A DNA stretch of 51,510 nt from an uncultured Bacteroidales bacterium (GTDB lineage Bacteria > Bacteroidota > Bacteroidia > Bacteroidales > Bacteroidaceae). Numbering within the stretch: the first letter of the stretch is position 1; every line of letters starts with the position of its first letter. The position numbers and the translations under genes are program-made. Of this stretch, positions 47,220 through 51,510 are shown piece after piece. The notes below the pieces were generated by a model, which did no database searches, was not told the DNA's origin, and saw only the letters and a list, made by a program, of their open reading frames with translations. The stretch lies in the NCBI GenBank assembly GCA_947303715.1, contig CAMYYY010000016.1, forward strand, positions 1 through 51,510, in the 5' to 3' direction.

Positions 47220-49766
47220 GTGGAAAAGAAAACATACAGCTTCGACGAAGCCTTCCAGGCCACATTGGCCTATTTCAACGGCGACGAACTGGCCGCCAAA
47301 GTGTGGGTAAACAAGTATGCCATGAAGGACTCCTTCGGCAATATCTACGAACAGACCCCGACTGACATGCATTGGCGCATAGCCCGTGAGATTGCCCGTA
47401 TCGAACAAAGATATGAGAACCCCATGAGCGCCGAGGAAATCTTCGGCCTGCTTGACCACTTCCGCTACATCATCCCGCAGGGCAGCCCCATGACGGGTAT
47501 CGGCAATGACTTTCAGATTGCCTCGCTCTCCAACTGCTTCGTTATCGGCATGGATGGCAACGCCGACAGCTACGGCGCCATCATCCGCATCGACGAGGAG
47601 CAGGTACAACTGATGAAGCGTCGCGGAGGCGTGGGGCACGACCTCTCGCACATCCGTCCGAAGGGCTCGCCCGTCAAGAACTCTGCCCTCACCTCCACCG
47701 GCCTTGTGCCCTTCATGGAACGTTATTCTAATAGTACGCGCGAGGTAGCACAGGATGGACGGCGCGGCGCGCTGATGCTTACCGTCTCTATCAAGCACCC
47801 CGACAGCGAGTCGTTCATCGACGCCAAGATGACCGAGGGCAAGGTGACGGGCGCCAATGTCTCCGTCAAGATGGACGATGCCTTCATGCAGGCAGCCGTA
47901 GAGGGCAAGCCCTACGTGCAGCAGTACCCCATCGACAGCGACGAGCCGCTCTACTCCAAGGAAATCAACGCCGCCGACCTCTGGCACAAGATTATCCACA
48001 ACGCCTGGAAGTCTGCCGAGCCGGGCGTCCTCTTCTGGGACACCATCCTGCGCGAGAGCATCCCCGACTGCTATGCTGACCTTGGTTTCCGTACCGTCAG
48101 CACCAACCCCTGCGGCGAGATTCCCCTCTGCCCTTACGACAGTTGCCGCCTGCTGGCTATCAACCTCTTCTCCTATGTGAAAAATCCCTTTACGCCCGAG
48201 GCCGAGTTCGACTACGACCTGCTTCGCAGCCATGTCGCCAAGGCCCAACGCATCATGGACGACATCATCGACTTGGAGATAGAGAAGATTCAGAAGATTC
48301 AGGAGAAAATCGAGACCGACCCTGAAAGCGAAGAGATCAAGTTTGCCGAGCGCAACCTCTGGCAGAAAATCATGGACAAGAGCACCAAGGGCCGCCGCAC
48401 GGGCGTAGGCATCACCGCCGAAGGCGACATGCTGGCGGCCATGGGCTATCGCTACGGCACCGACGAAGCCACCGACTTTGCCGTCAGCGTTCAGCAGACA
48501 GTAGCCCTCAGCGCCTATCGCAGCTCGGTCACCATGGCCCGCGAGCGCGGCGCTTTCGAAATCTTCGATGCCCAGCGCGAGAAGGACAACCCCTTCATCC
48601 GTCGTATCGCCGAGGCCGACCCCCAACTCTATGCCGACATGGTCCGCTACGGACGTCGCAACATCGCCTGCCTTACCATCGCCCCCACGGGCACCGTCAG
48701 CATCCTCACCCAGACTACCAGCGGCATCGAGCCCGTCTTCATGCCCGTCTACAAGCGCCGCCGCAAGGTCAACAAGGACGACCCCGGAGCACACGTGGAC
48801 TATATCGACGAGACGGGCGACTGTTTCGAGGAGTTCATTGTCTATCATCAGAAATTCCTCACATGGATGCGCGTCAACGGCTACGACACCACCCGCCGCT
48901 ACACGCAGGACGAGCTGAACGCCCTGTTGGCTGAGTCACCCTATCACCTCGCCTCTGCCAACGACATCGACTGGGTGAAGAAGGTGCAGATGCAGGGCCG
49001 CATCCAGAAGTGGGTGGACCACAGCATTAGCGTCACCATCAACCTCCCAGCCGACACTACTGAGGAACTCGTCAACGAACTCTACATTGAGGCTTGGCGC
49101 CAAGGCTGCAAGGGCTGCACCGTCTATCGCGATGGCTGCCGTAGCGGCGTTCTCATCGCTGCCGAGGAGAAGAAGGATGAGAAGAAACGCTGCGAGCCGT
49201 GCGATTGCCGCCAGCCCGTCGTCGAAGTGCGTCCCAAGGTGCTGAAGTGCGACGTCGTCCGTTTCCAGAACAACCGCGAGAAGTGGGTGGCCTTCGTCGG
49301 CTTGCTCGACGGACGTCCCTACGAAATCTTCACCGGTCTTCAGGACGACGACGAGGGCATCCTCCTGCCCAAGAGCGTCACCGAGGGCGTTATCATCAAG
49401 AACATCGACGAGAACGGCGTCAAGCACTACGACTTCCAGTTCACCAACAAGCGTGGCTATAAGACCACCATCGAGGGACTCTCCGAGAAGTTCAACAAGG
49501 AGTTCTGGAACTATGCCAAGCTCATCAGCGGCGTGCTCCGTTACCGCATGCCCATCGACCAGGTGATTAAGATGGTCGGCAGCCTCGAGATGGACAACGA
49601 GACCATCAACACTTGGAAGGTTGGCGTGGAGCGCGCACTGAAGAAGTACATCGTCGATGGCACCGCCGTCAAGGACCAGGCCTGCCCCTCTTGTGGCGAG
49701 CAGACATTAATCTATGAGGAAGGCTGCCTCCATTGCACCAACTGCGGCTATTCCCGCTGCGGATGA
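47220..49766 (+). CDS. nrdJ: adenosylcobalamin-dependent (class II) ribonucleoside-diphosphate reductase
   Basis: Reduces ribonucleotides to deoxyribonucleotides using an adenosylcobalamin-generated thiyl radical, 848 aa. The GTG start at 47220 follows a TAAGGAAAT ribosome binding site that overlaps the dnaA stop. The large-subunit barrel motifs are present: SLSNCFVIG (Cys106), NPCGEIPL (Cys298, Glu300), TGVGITAEGDMLAAMG and APTGTVSIL. The C-terminal tail ends in a Cys-rich segment (CPSCGEQ, CLHCTNCGYSRCG), typical of class II enzymes and used for re-reduction or metal binding. No cobalamin riboswitch is visible, as expected with only 15 nt upstream of the gene. Confidence 0.95.
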   Translation: MEKKTYSFDEAFQATLAYFNGDELAAKVWVNKYAMKDSFGNIYEQTPTDMHWRIAREIARIEQRYENPMSAEEIFGLLDHFRYIIPQGSPMTGIGNDFQIASLSNCFVIGMDGNADSYGAIIRIDEEQVQLMKRRGGVGHDLSHIRPKGSPVKNSALTSTGLVPFMERYSNSTREVAQDGRRGALMLTVSIKHPDSESFIDAKMTEGKVTGANVSVKMDDAFMQAAVEGKPYVQQYPIDSDEPLYSKEINAADLWHKIIHNAWKSAEPGVLFWDTILRESIPDCYADLGFRTVSTNPCGEIPLCPYDSCRLLAINLFSYVKNPFTPEAEFDYDLLRSHVAKAQRIMDDIIDLEIEKIQKIQEKIETDPESEEIKFAERNLWQKIMDKSTKGRRTGVGITAEGDMLAAMGYRYGTDEATDFAVSVQQTVALSAYRSSVTMARERGAFEIFDAQREKDNPFIRRIAEADPQLYADMVRYGRRNIACLTIAPTGTVSILTQTTSGIEPVFMPVYKRRRKVNKDDPGAHVDYIDETGDCFEEFIVYHQKFLTWMRVNGYDTTRRYTQDELNALLAESPYHLASANDIDWVKKVQMQGRIQKWVDHSISVTINLPADTTEELVNELYIEAWRQGCKGCTVYRDGCRSGVLIAAEEKKDEKKRCEPCDCRQPVVEVRPKVLKCDVVRFQNNREKWVAFVGLLDGRPYEIFTGLQDDDEGILLPKSVTEGVIIKNIDENGVKHYDFQFTNKRGYKTTIEGLSEKFNKEFWNYAKLISGVLRYRMPIDQVIKMVGSLEMDNETINTWKVGVERALKKYIVDGTAVKDQACPSCGEQTLIYEEGCLHCTNCGYSRCG

Positions 49767-49844
49767 GGTTTCTTTGTTTAACGTTTAACAAGGGCCAAAG
49801 GACGTGTTCGTTAAGCATCAAATCTTAAACGTAAAACAAAAACC

Positions 49845-50210
49845 ATGTTCCTTGAGCTGAACAACATAGCCTTTTATGCCTATCACGGCGCACTTCCTCA
49901 GGAGCGCGTCGTGGGCGGGCATTATACCGTCAGTCTGCGTCTGCATGCCGACTTCAGCGAGGCCTGCCGCACGGACACCCTGACGGACACCATCGACTAT
50001 GCTGCCGTCTGCGCCGCTGTCAAGGCCGAGATGGCTCAGCCCTCCAACCTCATCGAGCACGTCGCCACCCGTATTGCCCACCGTCTGCTTGCCGACTTCC
50101 CCACCCTCGACAGCATCGATGTCCGTCTCTGCAAACCCCATCCCCCCGTCCCTGGCATAGAGATAGCCGAGACCTGCTTCGCCGCCACGTTCAGCCGTAC
50201 GGACAAATAG
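49845..50210 (+). CDS. folB: dihydroneopterin aldolase
   Basis: Folate pathway enzyme converting dihydroneopterin to hydroxymethyl-dihydropterin and glycolaldehyde, 121 aa, the normal length. The family motifs are LNNIAFYAYHGALPQERVVG at the N-terminus, the central TIDYAAVC, NLIEHVATRIA and the C-terminal KPHPPVPGIEIAE. It lies 78 nt after nrdJ and 12 nt before the TPR membrane protein gene. Confidence 0.95.
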   Translation: MFLELNNIAFYAYHGALPQERVVGGHYTVSLRLHADFSEACRTDTLTDTIDYAAVCAAVKAEMAQPSNLIEHVATRIAHRLLADFPTLDSIDVRLCKPHPPVPGIEIAETCFAATFSRTDK

Positions 50211-50222
50211 CAACGAAGCCCC

Positions 50223-51510
50223 ATGAGAAAAGCGCCCCTCATCCTTCTCATCCTGCTTTTGCTGATAACCCTTTCCTCCTGCCGCAGGGATGCCGCTTTT
50301 CACGATGCCCTGCTTCGTGCCGAAGCCCTCATGGAGACAGACCCCCAGCAAGCACGCGCCCTGCTGGACAGCATAGCCTCACCCAACCTCAATCGTCTCT
50401 TTCCCCCCCTCAATCCCCCCGTTATCGGGGGGCAGAAACCCCTAAAGGGAAGGGCTTCCGATTCCTCTGGTCTCCCCTCCTTCAGGAGGGGTAAGGGGGA
50501 GGCTGCCCACTACGCTTTGTTGAAGACGCAGGCCGACTACAAATGCCGTGTCCGTCTGACGTCCGACTCCCTCCCCCTTATCGCTACGAACTATTACGGC
50601 ACCAAGCGCAAGAGCCAACGTGCCGCCCTCGCGCAGTACTATCTTGGCTGCACCTATAAAGATATGCATCGCGACCTCGATGCCATCGATGCCCTCCTTC
50701 GTGCTACCACCCTTTTCCCAGACACAACCAACAAGTATTTTGCGAATAGCTTGTTTGAATTGGGCAGATTGTACATGAATCACCAAATGAACGACGAAGC
50801 AATAGTAACCTTCAGCCGTTATAGACTCTCGGAAGCCTGTAAGAGTGATTCCATGAACATTGGTTACGCAGATTATTATATGGGAGAATCATTTCTGCAT
50901 AAAGGAAACGATTTTCTTGCGGACAGTTTATTCCATCGTGTTATTAGCAATCCAGAATTCCCCATAGCTTATCGTAGTATTGCTTATCATCATTTGGCAA
51001 AAATAGCTTATTATCGTTGGAAAGATACGAAGTTAGCTTTAGAGTATCTTGAAAAGTATAATGTTTTTTATAAAGATGATAATGATAACGGGGCAACATT
51101 TCTACTGAAAGCAGACATTAGTGTTGAAGAAAATGAGCCTTTAATCGCTATTGAGAATTACAGAAAATCCCTGACAAATAGCAATGATCTCTATACTCAA
51201 TGTAACGCATACAAGGGTTTGGCCCAAGCAACATCAATGCTTAATATGTCGGATTCCTCAAGGCTCTTTTTAGACCGATACTCTTTGCTGCTAGATTCAA
51301 TATACACTCTTCATCGTCTTAAGGAAATCGCAGAAATCAAGGATAGTCACGTCATTGAAATTCACGATCAGCAGTTGAAAGCGCGGCATGCGCGGTTTAT
51401 GTTCTGGATGGGGATTCTGGCTGTTGTGCTCCTTTCAGGGACGGCCATCACCTTCCTGCTTATCGACCGTAAGCGCAAGAAGCGTTACTTGCAGGCGCAG
51501 GAGGAACTGC
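50223..51510 (+). CDS. TPR-containing membrane lipoprotein/sensor, partial (runs off window)
   Basis: Open frame from the ATG at 50223 to the window edge, at least 429 codons. The signal sequence MRKAPLILLILLLLITLSSC has a lipobox-like end (Cys20). Residues about 120-385 consist of TPR-like helix pairs (AALAQYYLGCTYKDMHRDLDA, KYFANSLFELGRLYMNHQMN, AYRSIAYHHLAKIAYYRW). A transmembrane helix follows near residues 398-417 (FMFWMGILAVVLLSGTAITF), then a basic cytoplasmic start (DRKRKKRYLQAQEEL). This layout is that of Bacteroidota TPR sensors with a C-terminal coiled-coil plus DNA-binding or kinase domain, which would lie outside the window. A palindromic element (50402-50512) is inserted near the N-terminus, and codon use turns AT-rich from about 50740 to 51370. 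Confidence 0.8.
   Translation, partial: MRKAPLILLILLLLITLSSCRRDAAFHDALLRAEALMETDPQQARALLDSIASPNLNRLFPPLNPPVIGGQKPLKGRASDSSGLPSFRRGKGEAAHYALLKTQADYKCRVRLTSDSLPLIATNYYGTKRKSQRAALAQYYLGCTYKDMHRDLDAIDALLRATTLFPDTTNKYFANSLFELGRLYMNHQMNDEAIVTFSRYRLSEACKSDSMNIGYADYYMGESFLHKGNDFLADSLFHRVISNPEFPIAYRSIAYHHLAKIAYYRWKDTKLALEYLEKYNVFYKDDNDNGATFLLKADISVEENEPLIAIENYRKSLTNSNDLYTQCNAYKGLAQATSMLNMSDSSRLFLDRYSLLLDSIYTLHRLKEIAEIKDSHVIEIHDQQLKARHARFMFWMGILAVVLLSGTAITFLLIDRKRKKRYLQAQEEL
50402..50512 (+). repeat. GC-rich palindromic element inside TPR protein gene
   Basis: Three inverted repeats in a row: CCCCCCGTTATCGGGGGG, CCCCTAAAGGGAAGGG-like and CCCCTCCTTCAGGAGGGG, ending GGGGGAGGCTGCCC. The last two match the element at 1122-1176 in order and sequence. 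It adds about 37 residues in frame near residue 60. Confidence 0.75.

Noticed and set aside
47211..48848. 545-aa open frame on the minus strand
   Set aside because: Antisense to nrdJ, which is unmistakable from its reductase motifs.

Overview
The window is a stretch of a Bacteroidota chromosome, order Bacteroidales and probably close to Prevotella. The evidence is two SusC/SusD pairs, many lipoproteins whose lipobox Cys is followed by acidic residues, HU-HIG type DNA-binding protein, promoters of the Bacteroidota type (TTTG, about 20 nt, TAnnTTTG) and T9SS-like C-terminal tails. Coding sequence is moderately GC-rich with strong codon bias, which produces long spurious antisense open frames. 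The genus call is inference.

Region 1 (1-16,602) is a carbohydrate-degradation area without its own SusCD pair. It holds a GH97 enzyme of the Asp-nucleophile type, a GH127-type beta-L-arabinofuranosidase lipoprotein, a GH2 beta-galactosidase on the minus strand behind a strong bidirectional terminator, a GH128-like glucanase with a probable beta/gamma-crystallin domain, a 1,208-residue secreted protein with four binding-type modules, and a Tat-exported Gfo/Idh/MocA oxidoreductase.

Region 2 (16,603-21,269) has a minus-strand HU-like protein with an added winged-helix-like tail. Its leader contains four 22-bp repeats. Next come a polytopic membrane protein (DUF6057-like) and a TolB/PD40-like lipoprotein with a CxxCH motif.

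Region 3 (21,270-43,200) is the most unusual part. It is a co-directional run of nine genes with short gaps: a 991-aa fasciclin (FAS1) lipoprotein, SusC, SusD, three tandem paralogous FAS1 lipoproteins with a C-terminal beta-rich domain, a fourth smaller FAS1 lipoprotein, a second SusC, a second SusD and a small lipocalin-like lipoprotein. No hydrolase, protease or regulator is present. I read it as a surface capture and uptake system in which FAS1 lipoproteins take the place of the usual SusE/F-type binding proteins. Substrate unknown.

Region 4 (43,201-51,510) is mostly housekeeping: a periplasmic N-acetylmuramoyl-L-alanine amidase with a SPOR-like tail, an MCE/MlaD protein, dnaA, B12-dependent ribonucleotide reductase nrdJ, folB, and the start of a TPR membrane protein cut by the window end.

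Several short repeats recur: a 21-bp tandem repeat present both upstream of the GH97 gene and in frame inside the amidase gene, and GC-rich palindromic elements that sit in frame inside three unrelated genes.
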